DNA of 6,320 nt, from contig DNPC01000308.1 in the NCBI GenBank assembly GCA_003501565.1, forward strand, positions 8,350 through 14,669, given 5' to 3'. Source of the DNA: Planctomycetaceae bacterium. Lineage in GTDB: Bacteria; Planctomycetota; Planctomycetia; Pirellulales; Pirellulaceae. The first letter of the stretch is position 1, and every line of letters begins with the position of its first letter. A program made the position numbers and the translations under genes. Positions 1 to 6,316 of the stretch are shown in pieces. The notes beneath the pieces were generated by a model. The model saw only the letters and a list, made by a program, of their open reading frames with translations. It did no database searches and had not been told where the DNA came from.

Positions 1-653
1 TAATCGCGGGGACCGGGAGGAAACGGGAATGAACTGCCGGCTTTCGCCTCGTGAATCTCGAAATCAAAGTTCACATAATTCCCGACGAAAAGGTCAAGAT
101 CCCGATCTCCATCAAAATCAAGAAAGCACACACCAGCTGAAAACAACGCATCTGTGGCCAGTCCCGCTTGCTGGCCAAGTTCGGTAAACGTACCGTCGCC
201 GTTGTTGCTAAACAGTGTGTTACGCCCAAAGTTACTCACGAACAAATCCGGAAATCCATCGTTGTCATAATCGCCAACGGTCGCCCCTAAACCAAACGCG
301 ACATCCGAAATGCGTGCATCAACGCTCGTGCGTTCAAATGACATACTACCCAGATTGCGAAACAATGCGTCCGAGGCTTCAGAGGGCAAAGCTTCTGGCA
401 GTGTGTGCCCGTTTGTAAAGTAGATGTCGACTAGCCCATCGCAATCGTAGTCGAACGATGCAACACCGCCGCACATCAATTCCACCAGATACTGATTGCC
501 GTTTGCACCGTCGAAGTGCTGGAAGTCTATCCCGCTGCTTGCGGTAACGTCGCGAAGTCGAACATCCTGTCCGTCAGTTTGGCAGCAGAATACCAGACTG
601 AACATCCATCCGATAAGCCAAGCCGTGCAATCATTGCTACGTTCAGATCTCAC
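1..653 (-). CDS. CRTAC1-like FG-GAP/VCBS repeat protein, exported, C-terminus cut off by window edge
   Basis: Reading the minus strand from GTG at 653 gives 217 uninterrupted codons to the left edge, where the gene continues outside the window. Residues about 10-24 form a short hydrophobic stretch (CTAWLIGWMFSLVFCC) after a charged N-terminus, which looks like an export signal. The cysteines C23/C24 make a lipoprotein possible, but the lipobox is poor (Phe or Cys at -1). The mature part opens with LRDVTASSGIDFQHFDGANG, typical of CRTAC1/ASPIC-UnbV proteins. Three calcium-loop-like FG-GAP motifs follow: DYDCDGLVD (68-76), DYDNDGFPD (128-136) and DFDGDRDLD (179-187), each starting a blade of a presumed beta-propeller. 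The last residues, PGPRD followed by an incomplete TA. codon, fit the GPxxY region that follows in this family. Family members usually run to about 500-600 residues, so roughly a third is seen; a C-terminal ASPIC/UnbV domain is expected but not visible. The GTG start shares GTGA with the stop of the upstream TPR gene. An alternative ATG at 605 would remove most of the signal sequence. Family assignment is firm; molecular function is unknown. Confidence 0.85.
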   Translation of the reverse strand, partial: MRSERSNDCTAWLIGWMFSLVFCCQTDGQDVRLRDVTASSGIDFQHFDGANGNQYLVELMCGGVASFDYDCDGLVDIYFTNGHTLPEALPSEASDALFRNLGSMSFERTSVDARISDVAFGLGATVGDYDNDGFPDLFVSNFGRNTLFSNNGDGTFTELGQQAGLATDALFSAGVCFLDFDGDRDLDLFVGNYVNFDFEIHEAKAGSSFPFPPGPRD

Positions 654-2281
654 GGTGTGAAAGGCCTCTGCGCCGGTGACGACTGTCCCGCTGAAGATTG
701 GCCGCTTAGGGGCTGGCTACCTGAGGGCTGGCTACCTGGGGGCTGCATACCTGAGGGCTGGCTAACTGGGGAATTAGGCGGAAACGGATTGGGGAACTGT
801 TGCAGGGGTACACCCTGCGCTGGCGCGGCTTGCATAAAGATCGGGTGGGTTGGATCAATTTGTTGCGCCCTTGCGACGGCTGCTGAGGCCGCTTCTGCGT
901 TGCCGCTCCCCTGATATGCTGCCGCCAGAAGCATGAATGCTTCAACGGACGGCGTGCGTTCGACAACGACAATTGCCGGTGGTATCGCCTCTTTAAATTG
1001 CCCAACTTGCATGCGTAGCTTCGCGAGTGCAGCATGAGCGATTTCCCCACTAGTCTCGCGCTGCGCCGCTGCATCTAACGCGGAGATAGCGAAATCAATG
1101 TGCCCCATTTCCTGAGCCAGCGCCGCTAGATTGAGGGCGTTCAGGACGTTTTCGGGTTGCTTCTGATACAGAACTTCGTGAACAGCCAAGGCCTCGGGCA
1201 GTCGGTCAGTACGACGATAGACCGACGAAAGTGACATGTAGCACTTCAGGTGATCCGGATCGATCTCCATCGCTCGGCGTATCCGCTTTTCCGCTTGGTC
1301 ATATTGCCCGCTGTCCTCGGCAACCGATGCAGCGGCCAGCATTACTTGACATGCAACGCGAGTCAGAGCTTCATCATATTGCTGCTGAAACGCACTTTCG
1401 GCTGCGGGACCGCGCTGTACCGAGATGTTCTTTCGAGCCTTGGCGGCTTCTTCTGTCTTGCCCTGACGGGCGAGTGCGGTAGCAAGAGCCAGCCAGGCGC
1501 TTTGCGTATCTTCACCACCTGCAATCGCGGTGCGTATATTCGCCTCAGCTCCCTCGAATTTTTCAAGTTGATTCAAGACTCGCCCAAGCGTGAGCAACAA
1601 TTTTGATGACTGGGGATACTTGCCACGTGCGTCCCGCAGTACTGCTTCGGCTTCGTCGAGTTGGCCAAGGTTCTCGAGCGACTCGGCCAACGCAATCAAC
1701 AACTCCTCGGATTCAATCCCCTTTGCATATGAGTCCTTCAGAAGCGTAGACGCCTCCTGGTCACGCCCTGATTCGATTAGAAGTAGTCCCAACCCTGCAT
1801 AGGGCCCGGCTTCCTGCACATCCCGCGCAACACAGCTACGCCAGACCTCTTCGGCTTGAGTGGTCAATTTCAGCTCGGCATACGTCTGAGCCGCAATGTG
1901 GGTTGCTCGCCAGTCTTTCGCATCCTGGGCAACTAGCTCTGCCGCCAAGTCTTCTAATTCGCTCCGCAGTTCGCTGGCTTCAATATCTAGTCGCTCCGTC
2001 GGTAGATTCAGCGAAGCAACAGAGACCCGCTTGAGTTTCCGTGGAACTTTTGGCTGGTCGGCTGCACCAGCACCAGTTTGCGCACCACTCTCAGCCGCGA
2101 CCGACTCCATAATTTCATCATCGTCCAGAGGTGTTAGCCAAACAGCGACTCCGATGATGGCTACCGCAACCACTAAAGCACTTGCTAAAAGGAGCGGCCA
2201 GCGAATCGCACCGGCTCGAGCTTTAACAGATAGAATTTCTTTGGAGGTTTTCATAGCTGGTATTCTAATGCCAACGGCCAT
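650..2281 (-). CDS. Membrane-anchored TPR-repeat protein with Pro/Gln/Ser-rich tail
   Basis: A 543-residue protein. Residues 28-49 (WPLLLASALV...) form one transmembrane helix, preceded by Lys/Arg (K11, K14, K20, R22, R27) and followed by DDDE. This predicts a signal anchor with the N-terminus inside and the rest outside the cytoplasm. Residues about 50-120 are a charged, low-complexity linker. From about 124 to 476 there are around ten TPR-like helix pairs, for example at 192-221 (LGQLDEAEAVLRDARGKYP), 310-340 (SGQYDQAEKRIRRAMEIDP), 344-374 and 446-476 (SGNAEAASAAVARAQQIDP). Residues 489-543 form a disordered Pro/Gln/Ser-rich tail with four pentapeptide repeats. TPRs bind proteins, so a scaffold role in the envelope is likely; no catalytic motif is visible. 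The start at 2281 is the first in-frame ATG. ATG 2254 (MKTSKEI...) is equally plausible, since neither has a clear Shine-Dalgarno site and both keep the helix. The gene lies 45 bp after the isomerase gene and overlaps the FG-GAP gene by 4 bp, which suggests the TPR and FG-GAP products work together. Confidence 0.88.
   Translation of the reverse strand: MAVGIRIPAMKTSKEILSVKARAGAIRWPLLLASALVVAVAIIGVAVWLTPLDDDEIMESVAAESGAQTGAGAADQPKVPRKLKRVSVASLNLPTERLDIEASELRSELEDLAAELVAQDAKDWRATHIAAQTYAELKLTTQAEEVWRSCVARDVQEAGPYAGLGLLLIESGRDQEASTLLKDSYAKGIESEELLIALAESLENLGQLDEAEAVLRDARGKYPQSSKLLLTLGRVLNQLEKFEGAEANIRTAIAGGEDTQSAWLALATALARQGKTEEAAKARKNISVQRGPAAESAFQQQYDEALTRVACQVMLAAASVAEDSGQYDQAEKRIRRAMEIDPDHLKCYMSLSSVYRRTDRLPEALAVHEVLYQKQPENVLNALNLAALAQEMGHIDFAISALDAAAQRETSGEIAHAALAKLRMQVGQFKEAIPPAIVVVERTPSVEAFMLLAAAYQGSGNAEAASAAVARAQQIDPTHPIFMQAAPAQGVPLQQFPNPFPPNSPVSQPSGMQPPGSQPSGSQPLSGQSSAGQSSPAQRPFTP
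710..769. repeat. Tandem 15-bp repeat, four units, within the TPR gene tail
   Basis: Four back-to-back 15-bp units on the plus strand start at 710, 725, 740 and 755, close to gggctggctacctga, with one to three differences each. The period is a multiple of three, so copy-number changes keep the frame. On the coding strand the repeat region gives pentapeptides SQPSG, MQPPG, SQPSG and SQPLS (residues 507-526), followed by the related GQSSAGQSS. This is a small coding minisatellite that could vary between strains by slippage; variation itself is inferred. Confidence 0.8.
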
Positions 2282-2326
2282 CCAATGCCAAAGGAGCGCT
2301 GACGCAAGAATCCTGAAAACCCGAGT
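2282..2326. other. Short isomerase-TPR intergenic gap
   Basis: These 45 bp separate the TAA of the isomerase gene from the first ATG of the TPR gene. I see no hairpin with a T-tract and no convincing promoter or Shine-Dalgarno sequence. The short spacing and lack of a terminator favour read-through from the isomerase gene into the TPR/FG-GAP pair, although an internal promoter inside the isomerase gene cannot be excluded. Confidence 0.5.
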
Positions 2327-3109
2327 TTAACTGAACAACTCACGAGCGCGGCCGAGACCAGAAATCGCTTCAGTCAAGTCATCCGGCGCGGCGTTCAAAG
2401 GCCAGTACTCAAGGCCCACATAGCCGTCGTAGGATGTCGCGTTAAGGGCTTTCACGATTTCGGCATAGTTAAGCTCACCACGGTCTAGCTCGTTTCGGCC
2501 AGGATTGCCGGCGGCGTGGAAGTGGGCGATCTTATTAATGTGCGTTGTTGCATTGTGGATAACGTTGCCTTCGCTGATCTGCTGATGATAGATGTCGAAG
2601 GTAACTTTGATGTTGTCGCTGGCGACCTCTTCGATACACCGAAACGCTTCGTCGGATCGAATAAGGAAATACCCTTGATGATCCACCAACTCATTGAGCG
2701 GCTCGATGGCAAGCGTTACCCCGGTACCAGCAAGCAATTTGGCGGCTTCGCGCAATCCATCCACCAACGATCCGAATTGTTCATCGCGCGTTACTCCCTC
2801 ACGGAAGTCTCCGACCTGCGAAATCAAAGTCGGACACCCCAGCCGTCTCGCCGCCGCAATACTTTCCTCCAGGCCCGCCAGATAGGAACTACGTACACGT
2901 GGATCGACCAGTGAGATAAATTTGGTGCAAGTCGCCGCGATACTCAGTTTAAGTTCCGAGCACAGTTGGTCGACTTGGTCAATGTCCTTTTCCCACCAGC
3001 ACCAAAACTCGATGGCGGGATACTCAAGCTTTGCCACCTGACGCACCGCAACGTCAAGCGGAACGCCTTCGAAAACGGAATCTATGCATACACTGGGTTG
3101 TATCGGCAT
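2327..3109 (-). CDS. Hydroxypyruvate isomerase-like TIM-barrel sugar isomerase/epimerase
   Basis: A 260-residue protein of the xylose-isomerase-like TIM-barrel superfamily, full length for the Hyi group (about 258 residues). Hyi interconverts hydroxypyruvate and tartronate semialdehyde; related enzymes isomerize or epimerize keto-sugars in the cytoplasm using a divalent metal. Expected metal/catalytic positions are E136 (LAIEPLNE), D172 (FDIYHQQ), H198 (IAHFHAAGNPGRNE) and E234 (GLEYWP). The segment NPGRNELDRGELNYAEIVKA (202-221) closely matches the Hyi hallmark GNPGRxExxxGEINY. As I recall, E. coli Hyi has Gln where this protein has H198; a Glu-Asp-His-Glu set is known from D-tagatose/D-psicose 3-epimerases. 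The exact substrate is therefore open and the symbol hyi is withheld. No signal peptide is seen. The ATG at 3109 is supported by GGAG nine bases upstream. The gene follows the symporter gene by 84 bp, which makes a role in using the imported solute plausible. Family confidence is high, reaction confidence moderate. Confidence 0.85.
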   Translation of the reverse strand: MPIQPSVCIDSVFEGVPLDVAVRQVAKLEYPAIEFWCWWEKDIDQVDQLCSELKLSIAATCTKFISLVDPRVRSSYLAGLEESIAAARRLGCPTLISQVGDFREGVTRDEQFGSLVDGLREAAKLLAGTGVTLAIEPLNELVDHQGYFLIRSDEAFRCIEEVASDNIKVTFDIYHQQISEGNVIHNATTHINKIAHFHAAGNPGRNELDRGELNYAEIVKALNATSYDGYVGLEYWPLNAAPDDLTEAISGLGRARELFS

Positions 3110-3118
3110 TCGCTCTAG

Positions 3119-3122
3119 CTCC
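3119..3122 (-). promoter_or_regulatory. Ribosome binding site of the isomerase gene
   Basis: GGAG on the minus strand, nine bases before the ATG at 3109. It is the clearest Shine-Dalgarno match in the window and supports that start over any alternative. Confidence 0.55.
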
Positions 3123-3136
3123 AGCTGGCGTTCGAT

Positions 3137-3179
3137 AAAAAGTCCGCAGTGGCAAGGCAGCAGGCTGTCAGATACTGCG
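3137..3179 (-). terminator. Possible terminator or attenuator after the symporter gene
   Basis: On the minus strand CGCAGT (3179-3174) can pair with ACTGCG (3150-3145), a perfect 6-bp stem. Three bases later comes a TTTTT run (3141-3137). This lies just after the symporter stop codon, where a terminator is expected. The weakness is the long 23-base loop, which has only minor internal pairing. It ends 27 bases before the isomerase ATG, so if it works, the isomerase would need a promoter inside the symporter gene or partial read-through. Confidence 0.35.
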
Positions 3180-3193
3180 CCAAGTTACAGCAA

Positions 3194-4915
3194 TCATTCG
3201 GATGTGGTTGCATCGCCCTCGGTTTCAGCCCCAGATTCCGACACACCGGATTGATCGCTTGGCGCCACAACCGCCTGTCCAGGGCCTTCTTCCGCCTTTT
3301 TAAGCACCGAGAAATCTGCGAACGTGATGTAGATCGAAAAAACAGCGATGATCAGAGCGATTCCAGCATAGGGAGCCAGCTTCCAAGGAGTCATATCGAC
3401 GGCTTTTACGTCCTGTTGCACAAACTCAGTCTCGCGTGGCCAAATCTCGCCAATGACCAACATCAAAATCACCAGCCACGCAAAGACTAATCCCAAGAAA
3501 TGAAATTCATGTAGTGAGGACACTACAAGATCAAAGGGGGGCACAAAGTAGCCGATGGCAATGATTGAAAACCCTGCAACCAATCCGATCTTGGCGGCAA
3601 ACGCGGGAACACGGCGAGTTAGCATGCCGACCAATACAACAGCGAAGATAGGAATGAAATACATGCCATTCATCTTTTGCAGGTAGTCAAAGATCCCACC
3701 GTCTCGAATTGACGGGTGGTCGAGCAGGGGCGCGATGATCATGGCACCGATAGCAATCACCCAACCGAACACTTTGCCGGACCGAACAACCTGCTGCTCG
3801 GTTGCACCCTTGTGTATCACGCCTTTGTACAGCCCAACGCTAAACAACGTACAGGAACTGTTGAGAGCTGAATTGAAGCTCGACAAAATCGCACCAATCA
3901 TTGCAGCGGCAAAAAAACCCGTCAGTGGCGCCGGCAGAACTGCGTTGACGAGCATTCCATAGGCTTTGTCCTTATCGATTCCTTGATCGGCAAACATTGA
4001 ATAGGCGATCATTCCCGGAATGACCAGATAAAGAGGGCCCAACAGCTTGAGCGCACCGGTCAGGAGTACGCCTTTCTGCCCTTCGGCCAAGCTGCTTGCA
4101 CCAAACGTACGCTGAATAATCTGTTGGTTGGTCGTCCAGTAAAACAGATTCAACAGGAATATGCCGGAGAAGATTGTACCGAAAGGAACGCTCGACTCGT
4201 CTCCTCCGACGGAATTAAAACGGTCCCTTTGCTGCTCCCACAGGATCTCTGTACCAGATGCGATGCCTCCTTCACCGCCCAGCTGAGCCAATGCAAAAGC
4301 GGCAATCATGAATCCCCCAACGAACAAGCCAATTCCATTGATCGTATCGGAGACGGCGACCGTTCGAAGACCACCAAACAGCGCGTAGATCGAACCGACG
4401 ATGCCCACCAACCAGACAATTGTCCACAGTGCAGTGCTGTAAGACGCGCCGCCGAGGAGCACCTGTACATCCAGAATCTCGATCATTCCCTTGGCCCCCG
4501 AATACAGGATGATCGGAAGCAAGATGCCAACATACGCAATCAGGAAAATTACATTCGTAATGATCTGAGTCTGGTGGTCAAACCGAATACTCAAATACTC
4601 CGGCACTGTCGCTACACCACTCTTGAGAAACCGCGGCAGGAAAAACCATGCCATAAACACCAGAGCGACCACACACACCACTTCCCACACCATCACGCAC
4701 AGTCCATCACTGTATGCTGCGCCGTTGAGCCCAACCATTTGTTCTGTGGATAGGTTCGTCAGGAGCAACGATCCGGCGATCAGCGGGAAGGACAAAGATC
4801 GTCCTGCCAAGAAATAGCCAGCACTTGAGTCGTGGTTATCTTTGCGAGTCAGCAGCCAAGTCAGAAAACCGACGAGAGCGGTAAAGAAGACAAATGAGAC
4901 AATCGTTAACAACAT
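3194..4915 (-). CDS. Sodium:solute symporter, SSS/SLC5 family, YidK/SGLT-like
   Basis: An inner-membrane Na+-coupled transporter of 573 residues (counted from ATG 4915) with about 13-14 hydrophobic helices. The whole chain resembles E. coli YidK (about 571 residues): GYFLAGRSLSFPLIAGSLLL (34-53), NLSTEQMVGLNG (54-65), FYWTTNQQIIQRT (258-270), SLAEGQKG (275-282) and AVDMTPWK (505-512). By recalled comparison with the galactose transporter vSGLT, sugar-contact and gate positions appear kept: N54, Q59, E78, Y259, W260, N263 and K281. S345/S346 (ILSSFNSALNSS) match the paired Na+-site serines on TM8. A sugar or sugar-like substrate is therefore likely but not proven. Residues 537-573 form an acidic hydrophilic tail that YidK does not share. 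The open frame extends upstream to a TTG at 5002, but the extra 29 residues are hydrophilic and Arg-rich and do not match the family, whereas ATG 4915 begins directly at the first helix. Upstream of 4915 only AGG is visible as a weak ribosome site. Confidence 0.92.
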   Translation of the reverse strand: MLLTIVSFVFFTALVGFLTWLLTRKDNHDSSAGYFLAGRSLSFPLIAGSLLLTNLSTEQMVGLNGAAYSDGLCVMVWEVVCVVALVFMAWFFLPRFLKSGVATVPEYLSIRFDHQTQIITNVIFLIAYVGILLPIILYSGAKGMIEILDVQVLLGGASYSTALWTIVWLVGIVGSIYALFGGLRTVAVSDTINGIGLFVGGFMIAAFALAQLGGEGGIASGTEILWEQQRDRFNSVGGDESSVPFGTIFSGIFLLNLFYWTTNQQIIQRTFGASSLAEGQKGVLLTGALKLLGPLYLVIPGMIAYSMFADQGIDKDKAYGMLVNAVLPAPLTGFFAAAMIGAILSSFNSALNSSCTLFSVGLYKGVIHKGATEQQVVRSGKVFGWVIAIGAMIIAPLLDHPSIRDGGIFDYLQKMNGMYFIPIFAVVLVGMLTRRVPAFAAKIGLVAGFSIIAIGYFVPPFDLVVSSLHEFHFLGLVFAWLVILMLVIGEIWPRETEFVQQDVKAVDMTPWKLAPYAGIALIIAVFSIYITFADFSVLKKAEEGPGQAVVAPSDQSGVSESGAETEGDATTSE

Positions 4916-4953
4916 ACGCCTGATACTCGCTTCACTTACAACAGTTCTACCGC

Positions 4954-4965
4954 GCGGCTTGCCGC
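4954..4965. repeat. 12-bp perfect palindrome gcggcttgccgc in the symporter leader
   Basis: The sequence is a perfect inverted repeat (gcggc-tt-gccgc shape; as RNA a 4-bp GC stem with a 4-base loop). It lies 39 bases upstream of the preferred symporter ATG. It could be a small operator or an mRNA hairpin in the 5' leader. Short GC palindromes also arise by chance, so the functional reading is weak. Confidence 0.3.
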
Positions 4966-4998
4966 TAGCCCTGCGGTCTTGAGGCAAGATGATAACAA

Positions 4999-5033
4999 GC
5001 AATGCCCCTCAAATGTGATAAGACGCACATTGC
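4999..5033. promoter_or_regulatory. Overlapping inverted repeats, possible operator
   Basis: Two inverted repeats share the same right arm: gcaatg (4999-5004) with cattgc (5028-5033), and aatgtg (5012-5017) with cacatt (5026-5031), the latter separated by 8 bases. The second pair spans 20 bp with 6-bp arms, a geometry common for dimeric regulators. The site lies about 85-120 bp upstream of the symporter ATG, a sensible place for an operator. No regulator gene lies in the window and no known consensus was matched. Confidence 0.3.
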
Positions 5034-5075
5034 CCAAGATCTTAATTGGTCATTAGGCAGCCCAAAATAGAATGC

Positions 5076-5092
5076 TGGCGAGCAAATCGCCA
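5076..5092 (-). terminator. Weak hairpin after the desulfurase gene
   Basis: On the minus strand TGGCGA-TTTGC-TCGCCA forms a perfect 6-bp stem with a 5-base loop, 15 bases after the desulfurase TAA. Position and stem suit an intrinsic terminator, but the only T-run (TTTT, 5067-5064) begins eight bases beyond the stem, so termination is doubtful; it may instead protect the mRNA end. Confidence 0.3.
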
Positions 5093-5107
5093 ATGCAAGC
5101 AGTCACT

Positions 5108-6316
5108 TTAGCCGTTGAACTTCCCCAGCTGCTGTACCGCTCTGGCTACTAGTTCCGCAGCTTGTTCAATTTGGTCGAGCGTCGTCTGACGGCCGACACC
5201 GAACCGCAGGCTGCTCCGTGCCTCGTCTTCGGTGCGACCAATCGCTCGAAGCACATGACTGACATCCGGTGAAGCACTTGAACAGGCACTCCCGCTGCTC
5301 ACCGATAGCTCGGGCATCAACTGCATAAGGCTTTGCCCTTCAAGTCCGCGAAAGCCGCAATTGAGGTTGCCAGGCAATCGCTCGAGCTCCGGTTGTGAGC
5401 CTTCAGTTTCATCGCCGAACGCTGCTTGCGTTTCGGACAGAAGTGAAGGCCCGTTCAGGAAGATCTCGCAATCGACACCCTCTAGTTGTCGCCAAAGTTG
5501 ATTGCGTAAGTGAGCCTGGTGGGCCACTGCGTGCCCGCTAGCGATCTCCGACGTACAGAGTTCGAGCGCAGTCGTCATACCGACGATACCTGGCACGTTA
5601 AGTGTTCCGCTACGACGGCCAAGCTGCTGGCCACCTCCGACAATTTGTGGATGCAAACGCACCCTGCGTTCTCCTAGCAACAATCCGCCAACGCCTTTCG
5701 GCCCGTAGAACTTATGCGCGGAAAATGACAACAGATCGATACCAAGCTTGGCGATATCCACAGGAATCCGGCCAACGGCCTGCGTGGCATCGGAGTGTAA
5801 CGCTATGCCATGCCGACCGCACAGCTCTGAAACCATCGTCAGCGAGTGGATAGTACCAATTTCATTGTTGGCCAGCATCACGCTGCATAGCGCCACGTCG
5901 TCGGATAATGCGCTTTCCAACTGGGCCCAGTCGAGGTGGCCAGTTTGCGTCTGAACCGAGACTCGAACTATCTCAAAACCATGCTTCTCAAGGCGTTTGA
6001 GCGGATCAAGAACAGCCGGATGCTCCGTAGTCAGGCTTACAACTCGACGGCGTTTCTGCCTTGGATGCAAGCAGTAACCCAGGATTGCCAGGTTGCAGCT
6101 CTCAGTCGCGCCGCTGGTGACGACCAATTGTTCAGACCGCCCACCCAGCAAACCTGCGATTTTTTCGCAACAGCCTGCAACTACCTCGGCTGCAGTTCTG
6201 CCGTGCTGGTGCGTGGTGCTGCCAGAATTACCAAAATGCTCTGTAAAATATGGCAGCATTGCCGCCAGCACTTCGTCAGCCACCGGCGTCGTAGCGTGGT
6301 GGTCAAGGTAGATCAT
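5108..6316 (-). CDS. Cysteine desulfurase, group I NifS/IscS family
   Basis: A complete 402-residue PLP enzyme that takes sulfur from L-cysteine, leaving alanine and an enzyme persulfide used for Fe-S cluster or thio-cofactor synthesis in the cytoplasm. The N-terminus MIYLDHHATTPV is the family signature and fixes the ATG at 6316. TSGATESCN (68-75) is in the cofactor phosphate region, H99 (TTEHPAV) stacks on PLP, D176 and Q179 (HSDATQA) contact the ring, and K202 in SFSAHKFYGPKG is the Schiff-base lysine. RRSGTLN (234-240) is the substrate-side loop. C345 in SSGSACSSASP is the persulfide cysteine; the SSGSAC-type loop marks group I (NifS/IscS) rather than SufS. Compared with E. coli IscS (404 residues) there appear to be extra residues at about 292-314, before NLNCGFRGLEG. 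No iscU, iscR or nif gene is adjacent, so iscS and nifS cannot be told apart and no symbol is given. Only four bases lie upstream in the window, so promoter and ribosome site are not visible. Confidence 0.93.
   Translation of the reverse strand: MIYLDHHATTPVADEVLAAMLPYFTEHFGNSGSTTHQHGRTAAEVVAGCCEKIAGLLGGRSEQLVVTSGATESCNLAILGYCLHPRQKRRRVVSLTTEHPAVLDPLKRLEKHGFEIVRVSVQTQTGHLDWAQLESALSDDVALCSVMLANNEIGTIHSLTMVSELCGRHGIALHSDATQAVGRIPVDIAKLGIDLLSFSAHKFYGPKGVGGLLLGERRVRLHPQIVGGGQQLGRRSGTLNVPGIVGMTTALELCTSEIASGHAVAHQAHLRNQLWRQLEGVDCEIFLNGPSLLSETQAAFGDETEGSQPELERLPGNLNCGFRGLEGQSLMQLMPELSVSSGSACSSASPDVSHVLRAIGRTEDEARSSLRFGVGRQTTLDQIEQAAELVARAVQQLGKFNG

Larger units (their letters stand above)
4916..5107. 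other. Desulfurase-symporter intergenic region, likely holds the symporter promoter
   Basis: This is the largest non-coding stretch, 192 bp. It should carry the end of the desulfurase transcript and the symporter's control region. I could not find a -35/-10 pair with good match and spacing. What stands out is a series of inverted repeats: a hairpin just after the desulfurase stop (5076-5092), overlapping arms at 4999-5033, and a 12-bp perfect palindrome at 4954-4965. A TTG-initiated open frame joins the symporter from 5002, but its 29 codons look like leader rather than protein. Confidence 0.5.

Noticed and set aside
215..418. Plus-strand open frame of 67 codons near the left end
   Set aside because: It lies opposite the FG-GAP coding sequence, whose three D-x-D-x-DG motifs are unambiguous. 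The product has no recognizable feature.
710..769. Possible CRISPR-like or attachment-site repeat
   Set aside because: The units are only 15 bp, directly abutting with no spacers, and keep the reading frame of the TPR tail, so they are a coding tandem repeat.
516..914. Plus-strand open frame of 132 codons with GWLPEGWLPGG-type repeats
   Set aside because: The apparent glycine/tryptophan repeat protein is the antisense reading of the 15-bp minisatellite. The frame also crosses the junction of two well-supported minus-strand genes.
706..1074. Minus-strand open frame of 122 codons in another frame of the TPR gene
   Set aside because: Arg/Ser/Gln-rich product ending in SPQVASPQVASP, which is just the out-of-frame minisatellite. 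The TPR frame is continuous across it.
1896..2330. Plus-strand open frame of 144 codons opposite the TPR gene start
   Set aside because: Ser/Ala/Thr-rich product with no recognizable motif; it is the antisense of the Ala/Glu-rich TPR coding sequence and its membrane helix.
2516..2914. Plus-strand open frame of 132 codons opposite the isomerase gene
   Set aside because: The minus-strand gene has complete family motifs and a ribosome site. The antisense product shows no motif.
4124..4753. Plus-strand open frame of 209 codons opposite the symporter gene
   Set aside because: It is antisense to a clearly recognized membrane transporter. The product is rich in His, Gln, Asn, Arg and Thr, with no domain, membrane pattern or family resemblance, as expected from reading a hydrophobic gene backwards.
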